Assembly: GCF_946885725.1 (NCBI RefSeq)
Contig: NZ_CAMPGZ010000154.1
Span: 1-10,063 of the forward strand
Origin: an uncultured Nocardioides sp.
GTDB taxonomy: Bacteria; Actinomycetota; Actinomycetes; Propionibacteriales; Nocardioidaceae
Direction of reading: 5' to 3'
DNA: 10,063 nucleotides
In this document: positions 1-7,933 of the stretch, piece after piece
Layout of the letters: every line of letters starts with the position of its first letter
Position numbering within the stretch: the first letter of the stretch is position 1
Notes under the pieces: model-generated
What the model was told of the DNA's origin: nothing
What the model saw: only the letters and a program-made list of their open reading frames with translations
Databases searched by the model: none
Program-made: the position numbers and the translations under genes

Positions 1-349
1 CGCATGACGTGTCGGCCGAGCACACCGCGACCGGCGTCACCACCCAGCGGCCGTCGCGGCCGTGGAGCACCTTGTCCGTGACCTCGACGGTGCTCTCGGG
101 CAGCCACTCGCCCTCGAGCTCGACCGGCTGCCCGACCCGGTCACCGGCGAACGGGTCGTCCGGACCGAGCGCTCGGTCCAGCGGCATCGGGTCGGCCTGG
201 GCGAGGTCGCGGGCGGCCAGCTCGCGGCCGGTCTGCCATGCGTCGTACTGCCAGAGCCCCAGCAGCACCGCCACCGTCACCGCCGCGACGCCGACGACGT
301 GCAGCGCGAGCATGCGCGGCGAGGTCAGCGTGCGAACGGGGGAGGGCAC
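1..349 (-). CDS. SURF1 family protein, C-terminus cut by window edge
   Basis: This gene runs off the left edge; about 116 codons from the GTG at 349 are visible. SURF1 (Shy1) proteins are membrane-anchored factors for assembly of haem-copper cytochrome c oxidase. The visible part has a short N-terminus, one hydrophobic segment at about residues 13-32, and directly after it the SURF1 hallmark GLWQ (31-34). The second conserved block, GQPVELEGEWLPES, is at 73-86, and a WVVTPV stretch follows at 102-107. Family members are usually about 230-290 residues, so roughly half is present. The GTG at 349 is chosen because the only in-frame codons upstream before a TGA offer no ATG or GTG; a later ATG at residue 13 would cut into the membrane segment. 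It is divergent from the hydrolase gene at 432. The family call is firm; the role in oxidase assembly is by homology. Confidence 0.85.
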   Translation of the reverse strand, partial: MPSPVRTLTSPRMLALHVVGVAAVTVAVLLGLWQYDAWQTGRELAARDLAQADPMPLDRALGPDDPFAGDRVGQPVELEGEWLPESTVEVTDKVLHGRDGRWVVTPVAVCSADTSC

Positions 350-431
350 ACGTCGAGCGTACGTGCCACGATGCGGCAGTGATCACCCCACGACAGCCCT
401 CGCTCCGCTCGCGCCGCCGCGGGGACCCCGA
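350..431. promoter_or_regulatory. Divergent intergenic region between SURF1 gene and MBL hydrolase
   Basis: This 82-bp gap separates two divergent start codons, so it should hold promoters or leader sequence for both. I see no convincing -35/-10 pair in either direction. It contains a perfect 8-bp palindrome GTGATCAC at 379-386, which is short and could be chance. A GGGGA run about eight bases before the ATG at 432 may serve as the ribosome binding site of the hydrolase gene. Confidence 0.3.
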
Positions 432-1271
432 ATGAGCTCCTCCTCGGTCTCCCGCGTCCACCACCTCAACTGCGCCTCGTTCCGGCCCGCTCTCGGACGG
501 CTGCCGCTGATGCCCGAACGGCTGGTGGCGCACTGCCTGCTGGCCGAGCGGCCGGACGGCCTGGTGCTCGTCGACACCGGGTTCGGCACCGGCGACCTGG
601 CCGACCCCAAGCGGCTCGGGCCGACGCGCACGGTCCTCGGCGCGACGCTCGACCCGAGGGAGCCGGCGGTCACCCAGATCGAGGGCCTCGGCTTCTCGGC
701 CGCCGACGTGACCGACGTGGTGGTGACCCACCTCGACCTCGACCACGCGGGCGGGCTGTCGGACTTCCCGGACGCGCGCGTGCACGTGATGGCCGACGAG
801 CTGGCGGCCGCGCGGGCGCGACGGAGCCCGCGGGAGAAGGGCCGGTACGTCGAGAAGCAGTGGGCGCACGGGCCGCGCTGGACCGAGCACGGCAGCGGCG
901 GCGAGGCGTGGAACGGCTTCACCGCGCTGCCGGTGGTCGGCGACGACGTGCTGGTGCTGCCGCTGCGCGGGCACACCCGGGGTCACGCCGCGGTGGCGGT
1001 GCGGCGACCGGGGGACGCCGGCTGGCTGCTGCACGCCGGCGACGCGTTCTTCTTCCACGGCGAGATGGACCGGCCGCCGACGTGCCCGTCGGGGCTGCGG
1101 CTGTTCCAGACGATGGTGCAGATGGACAAGACCGCCCGGCACGCCAACCAGGAGCGGCTGCGTGACCTGGTCGCGCGCACCGAGACGTCAGGTCCGGACG
1201 GCGTGACGGTCTTCTGCGCCCACGACGCGGTCATGTTCGACCGGCTGGCGGCGTCGGCGCAGCACGCGTAG
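432..1271 (+). CDS. Metallo-beta-lactamase fold hydrolase, lactonase-like
   Basis: A 279-residue protein of the MBL-fold metallohydrolase superfamily, the only plus-strand gene in the window. It carries the metal-binding motif THLDLDHAGG at 99-108 (H100, D102, D104, H105 in the HxDxDH arrangement), a third histidine region GHTRGH at 180-185, the bridging aspartate in HAGDAFF (D204) and a late histidine in CAHD (H264). This pattern and length resemble N-acyl-homoserine lactonases and related zinc hydrolases, but the substrate cannot be read from sequence. No signal peptide is visible, so it is probably cytosolic. The open frame extends upstream to position 9, but that part is antisense to the SURF1 gene and of unusual composition; the ATG at 432 begins just before conserved sequence. 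Its last 28 codons overlap the convergent YoaK gene on the opposite strand. Confidence 0.88.
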   Translation: MSSSSVSRVHHLNCASFRPALGRLPLMPERLVAHCLLAERPDGLVLVDTGFGTGDLADPKRLGPTRTVLGATLDPREPAVTQIEGLGFSAADVTDVVVTHLDLDHAGGLSDFPDARVHVMADELAAARARRSPREKGRYVEKQWAHGPRWTEHGSGGEAWNGFTALPVVGDDVLVLPLRGHTRGHAAVAVRRPGDAGWLLHAGDAFFFHGEMDRPPTCPSGLRLFQTMVQMDKTARHANQERLRDLVARTETSGPDGVTVFCAHDAVMFDRLAASAQHA

Positions 1272-1937
1272 CGCGACCACCAGGCCGACGACGAGCAGCA
1301 GCGCGGCGGGTACGGCGACCGCCAGCGCGAGCGACACCTTGAGCACGAACGCACCGACGACGGCGCCGGCCATCATCGTGGCCACCGCACCGGCGCGGCG
1401 CAGGGTCGCGGCCCGGCTCGCGGTGCCGCCGGACCAGACTGCCTCGGCGAACAGACCGGCGAGCGTCGAGGTGACGACGACGGTGGACACGTCGCCGACG
1501 GCGACCCGTCGCGCGGCCACCGCCTGGGCGCCCATGGCCGCGGCGAGCGCAGCGGTGAGTGCGTCGAGCCCGGCCTCGCCGAGGTCCACGACGTGCAGCA
1601 CCACGGCACAGGCGCCGACGGCGGCAGCGACGGTCAGCAGGACGCTCGCGACGACCCCGTCGGCGTTGGGCCAGACCGCCGTGCGGCCGCGCTGCAGCAG
1701 CCCGGCCGCGGTGGCACCGGCGACGAAGCCGACCAGCGCGAGCGCCGCCCGCAGCAGCGGCACGTCGGCGGTGTCCGCGAGCCCGAGCCCGACGAAGACC
1801 ACGTTGCCGGTCATGTTGGCCGTGAAGACCTGGTGCAGGCCGAGGTAGGTGGCCGCGTCCAGGACACCGGTGCCGAACGACAACGTCAGCATCAGCGCCG
1901 TGGACAGGCCGTCGGCGCGGGGGGAGCGGTGGTTCAC
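1188..1937 (-). CDS. YoaK family (DUF1275) membrane protein
   Basis: A 249-residue integral membrane protein of the YoaK/DUF1275 family, whose function is not established; transport has been suggested. The family signature is clear: GTGVLDAATYL at 22-32 followed by VFTANMTGN at 37-45. A weaker echo in the second half, VTSTLAGLFAE at 155-165, is typical of this internally duplicated family. About six hydrophobic segments are visible (roughly 12-30, 42-53, 60-82, 95-117, 124-142, 183-225). The GTG at 1937 is chosen because it precedes conserved sequence, overlaps the TGA of the GntR gene by four bases (GTGA) and has GGAAGGG six bases upstream. It is the last gene of the seven-gene operon. After the last membrane segment comes a very basic tail (about 224-249) read antisense to the hydrolase gene; this tail is probably not functionally conserved. 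Confidence 0.87.
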   Translation of the reverse strand: MNHRSPRADGLSTALMLTLSFGTGVLDAATYLGLHQVFTANMTGNVVFVGLGLADTADVPLLRAALALVGFVAGATAAGLLQRGRTAVWPNADGVVASVLLTVAAAVGACAVVLHVVDLGEAGLDALTAALAAAMGAQAVAARRVAVGDVSTVVVTSTLAGLFAEAVWSGGTASRAATLRRAGAVATMMAGAVVGAFVLKVSLALAVAVPAALLLVVGLVVALRVLRRRRQPVEHDRVVGAEDRHAVRT

Positions 1938-2644
1938 GCCGGTCCCTTCCGGTCCGGGGAGTGCCGCTTCAGGTAGCCGTCGAGGGAGTTCTGCACGTGC
2001 TTGCGCATCAGCCGGCCGGCGGCGGCGACCTGCCCGGCCTCGACGGCCTCGGCGATCTCCGCGTGCTCCTCCCACGAGTGCTCACCGCGCACCCGGACGT
2101 CCATGCCGTAGAGCCACTCGATCTTCGCGGCGATCTGCCGGAACAGCGCGAGCAGCGACGCGTTGCCGCTGAACTCCGCGATCGCGAGGTGGAACCGGGT
2201 GTTCAGCGGCGGCAGGTCGGTGCGCTCCGGGTCGTCGAGCCCGCCGAGGCCGGCCTCGACCAGCGCGTCGAGGCGCGTCGCGAACTCGCGCACCTCCGGC
2301 GCGTCCGGCTCCGCCCGGAACCGTTCCGCGCTCCGCCGTACCGTCAGCTCCTCGATGGTCCTGCGGACGGTGAACAGGTCCTCGGCCTCGGTGCGGTCGA
2401 TGTGCGCGACGCGTACGCCGGCGTAGGCGACGCTGACGACGAAGCCTTCGGCCTCGAGCTGCTTGAGCGCCTCGCGGACCGGCACTCGGGAGACGCCGTA
2501 CCGCTCGCAGAGCGCGGGCTCGGTCAGCCGCGACCCGGCCGGGTAGGTGCCGGCGACGATCTCGGCGCGCAGCGACCGGAGCACCTCGTCCGCGCGGCGG
2601 CCGGTCCCGGTGGTCCCAGTGGTGCTGGTGGGCCCGGTGGTCAT
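1934..2644 (-). CDS. GntR family regulator, FadR/FCD subfamily
   Basis: A 236-residue transcription factor with an N-terminal winged helix-turn-helix (about 17-80) and a C-terminal helical FCD ligand-binding domain (about 86-225). The DNA-binding core is LTEPALCERYGVSRVPVREAL at 40-60 (helix-turn-helix with the usual VPVREAL recognition helix), then the wing. FCD metal-site histidines are present: H152 in RFH, H194 in EEH and H216 in KHV; the position usually Asp four residues before the first His is Asn148. Such regulators usually repress neighbouring catabolic or uptake genes and release DNA on binding a carboxylate-type ligand. The ATG at 2644 overlaps the TGA of the ATPase gene by four bases (ATGA). 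It lies sixth in the operon it probably controls, so autoregulation through the palindrome near 9660 is a natural inference. The first 16 residues are a low-complexity Thr/Gly-rich leader. Confidence 0.93.
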   Translation of the reverse strand: MTTGPTSTTGTTGTGRRADEVLRSLRAEIVAGTYPAGSRLTEPALCERYGVSRVPVREALKQLEAEGFVVSVAYAGVRVAHIDRTEAEDLFTVRRTIEELTVRRSAERFRAEPDAPEVREFATRLDALVEAGLGGLDDPERTDLPPLNTRFHLAIAEFSGNASLLALFRQIAAKIEWLYGMDVRVRGEHSWEEHAEIAEAVEAGQVAAAGRLMRKHVQNSLDGYLKRHSPDRKGPA

Positions 2645-4281
2645 GTGAACACGCCCGCGCCGGGGATGGCGGCGAGGAGCTCCTGGGTGTAGTCGGACTC
2701 CGGCCGGCCGAACACGTCGTCGACGGTGCCGCCCTCGACGACGCGGCCGTGCTGCATGACCAGCACGTCGTGGGCGACCAGGCGCACCACGGCGAGGTCG
2801 TGGGTGATGAACAGGTAGGACAGGCCGAGGTCGCGCTGCAGGTCGCCGAGCAGGGTGAGGATCTGGTCCTGCACGAGTACGTCGAGCGCGGAGACGGCCT
2901 CGTCGCACACCACCAGCCGCGGGTCGAGCGCGAGCGCGCGGGCGATCGCGACGCGCTGCCGCTGGCCGCCGGAGAGCTCGTTGGGGTGTCGCTGCGCTGT
3001 GTCGCGCGGCAAGGCCACGTGGTCGAGCAGCTCGGCGACGCGGGCACGGCGGCTCTTGCGGTCGCCGACGCGGAAGACCCGCAGCGGCTCGTCGACGATG
3101 TGCTCGACGGTGAACATCGGGTTCAGCGACGCGTAGGGATCCTGGAACACCGGCTGCATCGCGCGGCGGATCGCGCGACGCTGCGCACCCTTGGCCTCGG
3201 CCACCGGCTCGCCCGCGACGCGCACGGTGCCAGCCGTCGGCGACTCGAGACCGAGCACCATCCGCGCGACGGTCGTCTTGCCCGATCCGGACTCCCCGAC
3301 GATCGCGGTGGTGGAGCCCGGGCGCACCGCGAACGACACGTCGTCGACGGCCGTGAGGTTCTCGCGACGGCCGCGGATCGAGAACTCCTTGGTGAGGTGC
3401 TCGGCGACGAGGATCGGCTCGGATCCCTTGTCCTGCTGGGATTCCTGGCCTTCCGTGACGCTGACGGGCAGGTCGGCGCCGGTGCGGCGGGCGCTTGAGA
3501 TCGACGGGGCGGCGGCGACGAGGCGGCGGGTGTACTCGTGCTGCGGGTTCCGCAGCAGCTCGTGCGCCGGTCCCTCCTCGACGACGCGGCCCTGCGACAT
3601 GACGACGACGCGGTCGGCGCGGTCGGCGGCGAGGCCGAGGTCGTGGGTGACCAGGAGCATCGACGTACCCCGCTGGCTGCGCAGGGTCTCGAGGTGGTCG
3701 AGGATCCGTCGCTGCACGGTGACGTCGAGCGCGGAGGTCGGCTCGTCGGCGATGAGCAGGTCGGGCTCGCAGGCGAGCGCGATCGCGATCAGCACGCGCT
3801 GGCGCATGCCGCCGGAGAACTCGTGGGGGTACTGCCGGCTACGGCGCTCGGCGTCGGGGATCCCGGCCTCGCCCATCAGCTCCACCGCGCGCTTCAAGGC
3901 CTCGCGGCCGGAGGCGAGGCCGTGCGCGACGAGCGTCTCGGCGATCTGCTTGCCGACGCGGGTCGCCGGGTTGAGGTTCGACATCGGGTCCTGCGGGACG
4001 AGCCCGACCTGGCGGCCGCGCAGCCGGCGCAGCCGCTTGGCGTCGGCGGAGGTGATGGCCTCGCCGCGGTACTCGATGCGGCCGCGGGTCACGGTGCCGC
4101 CGGACGGGAGCAGGTCGATCACCGCGGCGGCCGTGGTGGACTTGCCCGAGCCGGACTCGCCGACCAGCGCGACGCGCTCGCCCTCGGCGACGGTGAGGTC
4201 GACGCCGTGCAGCACCGGCGTCCCGTGGTAGCTGACCTCGAGATCGGTGATCCTCAGCAGCGGTTCAGCGGCCGACGGCAT
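2641..4281 (-). CDS. Fused Opp/Dpp-type ABC transporter ATPase (two nucleotide-binding domains)
   Basis: A 546-residue protein carrying both ATPases of a peptide-type importer in one chain (DppD-DppF fusion). Domain 1 (about 8-258): Walker A GESGSGKS at 41-48, Q-loop near Q97, signature FSGGM at 155-159, Walker B LLIADEP at 175-181, switch histidine H213. Domain 2 (about 289-540): Walker A GESGSGKT at 329-336, Q-loop near Q380, signature LSGGQ at 436-440, Walker B LVVCDEA at 456-462, H494. Both sites look catalytically complete. A polar linker (about 260-288) joins them. Both domains keep the (S/A)NLNP- or ASLNP-type sequence after the Q-loop that is typical of oligopeptide/dipeptide/nickel importers. 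It should act at the inner face of the membrane with the two permeases. The ATG at 4281 has AGGAG nine bases upstream and overlaps the preceding gene by 17 bases. Confidence 0.95.
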   Translation of the reverse strand: MPSAAEPLLRITDLEVSYHGTPVLHGVDLTVAEGERVALVGESGSGKSTTAAAVIDLLPSGGTVTRGRIEYRGEAITSADAKRLRRLRGRQVGLVPQDPMSNLNPATRVGKQIAETLVAHGLASGREALKRAVELMGEAGIPDAERRSRQYPHEFSGGMRQRVLIAIALACEPDLLIADEPTSALDVTVQRRILDHLETLRSQRGTSMLLVTHDLGLAADRADRVVVMSQGRVVEEGPAHELLRNPQHEYTRRLVAAAPSISSARRTGADLPVSVTEGQESQQDKGSEPILVAEHLTKEFSIRGRRENLTAVDDVSFAVRPGSTTAIVGESGSGKTTVARMVLGLESPTAGTVRVAGEPVAEAKGAQRRAIRRAMQPVFQDPYASLNPMFTVEHIVDEPLRVFRVGDRKSRRARVAELLDHVALPRDTAQRHPNELSGGQRQRVAIARALALDPRLVVCDEAVSALDVLVQDQILTLLGDLQRDLGLSYLFITHDLAVVRLVAHDVLVMQHGRVVEGGTVDDVFGRPESDYTQELLAAIPGAGVFT

Positions 4282-6088
4282 AGCCCTGCGCTCCTCTCGG
4301 GTTGGCGGCGGCCTCCATGAGGCCGGTCTCGGGGTCGCGGGTGACGGCGGAGAGGCGGCCGAGCGACCAGTCCCCGCCGCGAGTGACGACGTGCCCGCGG
4401 CGCTCGAGCTCGGCGATGACGTCGTCGCCGAGGCGGTCCTCCACGACGGCCCCACCGGGGGTCCAGGTGCGCGGCCAGAACGAGCCGGGCATCGAGGTGG
4501 TGTGCAGCGCCGGCGCGTCGATCGCCTGCTGCGGCGTGTACCCGCCGACGAGCACGCGCAGCAGGTAGAGCAGCTGCCACTGGTCCTGCTGGTCGCCGCC
4601 GGGCGTACCGACCGCGCACCAGGGACGGCCGTCCTTCAGCAGCAGCGTGGGCGTCAGCGTGGTGCGCGGGCGCCTGCCGGGGCGCAGCGCGGAGGGGGCG
4701 CGCTCGTCGAGCCAGGTCATCTGCAACCGGGTGCCGAGGCAGAAGCCGAGCTCGGGGATCGTCGGCGACGACTGCAGCCAGCCGCCGGACGGGGTCGCCG
4801 AGACGATGTTGCCCCAGCGGTCGACGACGTCGATGTGGCAGGTGTCGCCTCGGGTGCTGCCGGACACGGAGACGGTCGGCTCGCCCGCAGCTCCACCGGC
4901 CTCGCCCTCCTCGGGACCGAGGTGCTCGGTGGCGAGCGGTGGTCGGTACGCCGGGGTGTCGCCGACGTCGCCGGGCCGGAACTCGTGAGACGCCGTCGCG
5001 CCGATCAGCGCGCGCCGATCAGCGGCGTACTCCTCGGAGAGCAGGACGTCGAGCGGCACAGTGCTGCCGACCGCGGGGTCGGGGTCGCCGTAGTGCGCGT
5101 CGCGGTCGGCGAGCGCGAGCTTGAGCGCCTCGAGCACGCGATGCGCGCCCTCGGCGGTCGACGGGTCGATCTCGTGCGGCTCGAAGCCGGCGAGGATCCG
5201 CAACGCCTGCAGCAGCACGGGTCCCTGGCCCCAGGGGCCGGTCTTGCAGACGGTTACGCCGAACACGTCGACGCTGGTCGGGTCCTCGTAGGACGCGCTC
5301 CAGGTCGCCATGTCCGTGCGGGTGATCACGCCCGCGTGGTCGGCGCCGTCGGCGTGCCGGTGCGGGGTGCGCACGAACGCGTCGACGGCGTCGGCGACGA
5401 AGCCGCTGCCCCACGCGCTCCGGGCGGCGTCGATCCGGGCGGCCCGGTCGGTGGCGCTCGCGCCGGCCTCGACGAGACGGCGGAGAGTGGCGGCGTATGC
5501 CTTCAACGGGAGCACGTCGCCCGCTTCGGGGGCGCGGCCGCCGGGCAGCCAGAGCTCCGCGGAGGTGGGCCAGTGGTCGCGCATGAGGTCGGCCACGGTG
5601 TTGATCGTTTGCGCGACGCGCGGCCCGATCGGGTGCCCGCGCTCGGCGTAGTCGATCGCGAACGACAGCACGTCGCCGAGCTCCCAGGTGCCGTGGTCGC
5701 GGAGCAGCAGCAGCCAGGCGTCGACTGCGCCGGGTACGGCGGCCGCGAGCGCGCCGGCGCCGGGCACCAGGTCGAGGCCCTCGGCGCGGTAGTGCTCGAT
5801 GGTCGCGGCGGCGGGTGCCGGGCCCTGGCCGACGAGAACGCGCGGGCGCGGGTCGTCGGCGGTGGCGAACAGCCCGGTCATGTCGCCGCCGGGGCCGTTG
5901 AGGTGGGGCTCCACGACGTGCAGCACGAAGGCGCCGGCGACCGCGGCGTCGAACGCGTTGCCACCGCGCTCGAGCACCGCCTGCGCGGTGGCGCTGGCCA
6001 CCCAGTGCGTGGAGGCGCTCATCCCGAAGTGCCCGCGCAGCGTGGGCCGCGTGGTGTGCGTCGGGGGAGGCACGAAGCCGTGGGTCAC
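4265..6088 (-). CDS. Gamma-glutamyltransferase-family Ntn hydrolase, non-canonical substrate pocket
   Basis: A 607-residue member of the gamma-glutamyltransferase superfamily, Ntn hydrolases that cut themselves to expose a catalytic Thr. The predicted nucleophile is T416 in GDTCHIDVVD (414-423), so the subunits would be about 415 and 192 residues. The oxyanion glycines are kept in GTPGGD (494-499), and N-terminal hallmarks such as LERGGNAFDAAVA (39-51) and NGPGGD (64-69) are clear. Aligned from memory to E. coli GGT, the residues that bind the glutamate alpha-carboxyl and alpha-amino groups differ: R114 is Q88, N411 is G436, Q430 is R454 and D433 is M457 or Q456. There is no signal peptide, unlike secreted GGTs, so cytosolic action on an imported compound is likely. 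The GTG start at 6088 is four bases after the permease stop, with AGGAAG upstream; an ATG at codon 23 would drop sequence conserved in relatives (RPTLRG). The exact reaction is unknown. Confidence 0.9.
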   Translation of the reverse strand: MTHGFVPPPTHTTRPTLRGHFGMSASTHWVASATAQAVLERGGNAFDAAVAGAFVLHVVEPHLNGPGGDMTGLFATADDPRPRVLVGQGPAPAAATIEHYRAEGLDLVPGAGALAAAVPGAVDAWLLLLRDHGTWELGDVLSFAIDYAERGHPIGPRVAQTINTVADLMRDHWPTSAELWLPGGRAPEAGDVLPLKAYAATLRRLVEAGASATDRAARIDAARSAWGSGFVADAVDAFVRTPHRHADGADHAGVITRTDMATWSASYEDPTSVDVFGVTVCKTGPWGQGPVLLQALRILAGFEPHEIDPSTAEGAHRVLEALKLALADRDAHYGDPDPAVGSTVPLDVLLSEEYAADRRALIGATASHEFRPGDVGDTPAYRPPLATEHLGPEEGEAGGAAGEPTVSVSGSTRGDTCHIDVVDRWGNIVSATPSGGWLQSSPTIPELGFCLGTRLQMTWLDERAPSALRPGRRPRTTLTPTLLLKDGRPWCAVGTPGGDQQDQWQLLYLLRVLVGGYTPQQAIDAPALHTTSMPGSFWPRTWTPGGAVVEDRLGDDVIAELERRGHVVTRGGDWSLGRLSAVTRDPETGLMEAAANPRGAQGYAVGR

Positions 6089-6092
6089 GCGG

Positions 6093-6980
6093 TCACCGCT
6101 TCCTGGTCGTCGGGTCGAGGGCGTCGCGCAGCGCGTCGCCGAACAGGTTGAACCCCAGGCAGATCACCGCGATCGCGAGGCCGGGGAAGACCGCGGCGCT
6201 GGGCGCGCGGAAGATGTACTGCTGCGCGTCGGACAGCATGATCCCGAGGCTCGGGGTCGGCGGCTGGATGCCCAGGCCGAGGAACGACAGCAGCGCCTCG
6301 CCGATCACCGCGACCGGCATGATCACGGTCGCCTGCACGATCACCGCGGACAGCGCGTTGGGCAGGATGTGCTGGCCGAGGATGCGCGGCCCGGACGCGT
6401 CGAGGCTGCGCGCGGCGAGCACGAACTCGAGCTCCTTGTGACGCAGCGTCTCCGCCCGCACGACCCGCACCATCGTCGGCACCTGGGCGACGCCGAGCGC
6501 GATCGCCGCGTTGGTGACGCTCGGTCCGTTGATGGCCGCGAGACCCACCGCGATGATCAGGAACGGGAACGCCAGGGTGAGGTCGGTGAGCCGGGAGACG
6601 ATCACATCCACCCAGCCGACGTACCCGGCGAGGAGTCCGAGGGGTGTGCCGACGACGACCGCGAGCAGCACCGAGAGGGCGCCTACGAGCAGGGAAACCC
6701 TGGTGCCGTAGACGATCCGGGAGAGCACGTCGCGGCCGAGGTCGTCGGTGCCGAGTGGGAAGCCGACGGTGAACGCGCGCTGGAAGGGCGCGTCGAAGTG
6801 CACCTGGTCGGGCGGGTACGGCGCGAGCAGTGGTGCGAAGACCGCGGTCAGGAGCACGGCCAGGAGGAGCAAGCCGCCGACGACGCCGAGCGGGTTGCGG
6901 ACGATCTGCCGCAGCACCTGGCCGCGCTGCCGGCCGAGGTCGACCTCGGCGGTCTGGGTGACGGGGGTCGCTTCGCTCAT
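6093..6980 (-). CDS. DppC-like ABC transporter permease
   Basis: A 295-residue membrane permease of the DppC/OppC type, one half of the translocation pore. It has the N-terminal cytoplasmic segment and first membrane helix (about 31-53) that mark this subfamily, then the periplasmic stretch with the conserved LGTDDLGRDVLSR at 76-88 and about five further helices (about 92-120, 132-150, 152-172, 212-236, 262-282). The ATPase-coupling EAA loop is at about 185-210, with AARSLDASG (189-197) and HILPNAL (204-210). The ATG at 6980 overlaps the DppB stop by four bases (ATGA) and has a GGAGGGAG ribosome binding site just upstream. It pairs with the adjacent DppB-like permease. Confidence 0.95.
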   Translation of the reverse strand: MSEATPVTQTAEVDLGRQRGQVLRQIVRNPLGVVGGLLLLAVLLTAVFAPLLAPYPPDQVHFDAPFQRAFTVGFPLGTDDLGRDVLSRIVYGTRVSLLVGALSVLLAVVVGTPLGLLAGYVGWVDVIVSRLTDLTLAFPFLIIAVGLAAINGPSVTNAAIALGVAQVPTMVRVVRAETLRHKELEFVLAARSLDASGPRILGQHILPNALSAVIVQATVIMPVAVIGEALLSFLGLGIQPPTPSLGIMLSDAQQYIFRAPSAAVFPGLAIAVICLGFNLFGDALRDALDPTTRKR

Positions 6981-7933
6981 CGGGTGCTCCCTCCGACGCG
7001 GATGCGCGGGTTGATCAGCGAGTAGAGGAGGTCGATCGCCAGGTTGATGACGATGTAGGCGAAGGTCGTGATGATCACGACGGCCTGGATCACCGGGTAG
7101 TCGCGAGTGAACACGCTGTCGAGCGTGAGCTTCCCGAAGCCGGGCAGGCCGAAGATCCGCTCCGTGACGACCGCGCCGGACACCAGCCCGCCGAGCTGCA
7201 GACCGATGATCGTGACGACGACGATCAGCGAGTTGCGCAGCGCGAACCGGGACAGCACGTGCCGGTCCCGCAAACCCTTGGCGCGGGCGGTGCGCACGTA
7301 GTCGGCCGAGAGCGTGTCGAGCATCGACGAACGCGTCTGACGCATGATGACCGCCGCCAGCGCCGTACCGAGCACGAACGCCGGGAGGGTCAGGTAGTAG
7401 AGGCCGCGCAGTGGCTCCTCGCTGACCGCGACGTACCCCGACGCGGGGAACCAGCGCAGGCCGACCGCGAGGTAGAGGATCGCCAGTATGCCGAGCCAGA
7501 AGCTGGGCACCGACAGGCCGATCAGCGTGAATCCGTTGGCGAGCCACTCGGGCCAGCGGCCGCGGTGGACGGCAGCGGCGACGCCGGCGCCGATGCCGAC
7601 GACGACCGCGATCGTGACGGCGTACAGGCTGAGCCAGAGCGTGACCGGGAGGGTGGTGGCGATCAGGTCGCTGACGGGTACGCCGGTGGCGATCGAGGTG
7701 CCGAGGTCGCCCTGGAGCAGGTTCTTCACGAACGCGCCGTACTGCGCGATGAGCGGCTGGTCGAGTCCGAGGTCGGCGCGCACGGCCTGGAGAGTCGCGG
7801 GGTCCGCCTCCTCGCCGGCCAGTGCGAGCGCGGGGTCGCCGGGCAGTGCGCGGACGCCGACGAACACCACGACCGAGGCGAGGAAGAGCGTGACCAGGGA
7901 CTGCCACAGCCGGTTGAGCAGGTAGGCGGCCAT
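6977..7933 (-). CDS. DppB-like ABC transporter permease
   Basis: A 318-residue membrane permease of the DppB/OppB type. It starts with the usual short Arg-containing lead and first helix (about 9-28), followed by PGDP at 31-34, a hallmark of this subfamily, and a long external segment up to about 95. Further helices are at about 97-122, 134-158, 180-198, 236-258 and 280-304. The EAA coupling loop lies at about 211-240 (DYVRTARAKGL, then ALRNS), and GLPGFGKL at 262-269 is also typical. The ATG at 7933 shares one base with the TGA of the binding-protein gene (TGATG) and has a perfect AAGGAG at 7946-7941, seven bases upstream, so it can start independently as well as by coupling. Confidence 0.96.
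   Translation of the reverse strand: MAAYLLNRLWQSLVTLFLASVVVFVGVRALPGDPALALAGEEADPATLQAVRADLGLDQPLIAQYGAFVKNLLQGDLGTSIATGVPVSDLIATTLPVTLWLSLYAVTIAVVVGIGAGVAAAVHRGRWPEWLANGFTLIGLSVPSFWLGILAILYLAVGLRWFPASGYVAVSEEPLRGLYYLTLPAFVLGTALAAVIMRQTRSSMLDTLSADYVRTARAKGLRDRHVLSRFALRNSLIVVVTIIGLQLGGLVSGAVVTERIFGLPGFGKLTLDSVFTRDYPVIQAVVIITTFAYIVINLAIDLLYSLINPRIRVGGSTR

Noticed and set aside
379..386. GTGATCAC palindrome as an operator between the divergent genes
   Set aside because: Only 8 bp, no flanking symmetry of note and no second copy; too weak to call.
9..431. N-terminal extension of the MBL hydrolase frame
   Set aside because: Ser/Arg/Thr-rich, without family similarity, and antisense to the recognisable SURF1 gene, whose reading is much more convincing.
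141..1142. 333-codon minus-strand open frame opposite the MBL gene
   Set aside because: His/Arg/Gly-rich shadow of the hydrolase and of another frame of SURF1; no recognisable domain.
4247..6151. 634-codon plus-strand open frame opposite the GGT-family gene
   Set aside because: It is the antisense of a clearly conserved hydrolase; its composition (Arg, Gly, Ala, Val rich) is typical of a shadow frame in high-GC DNA.
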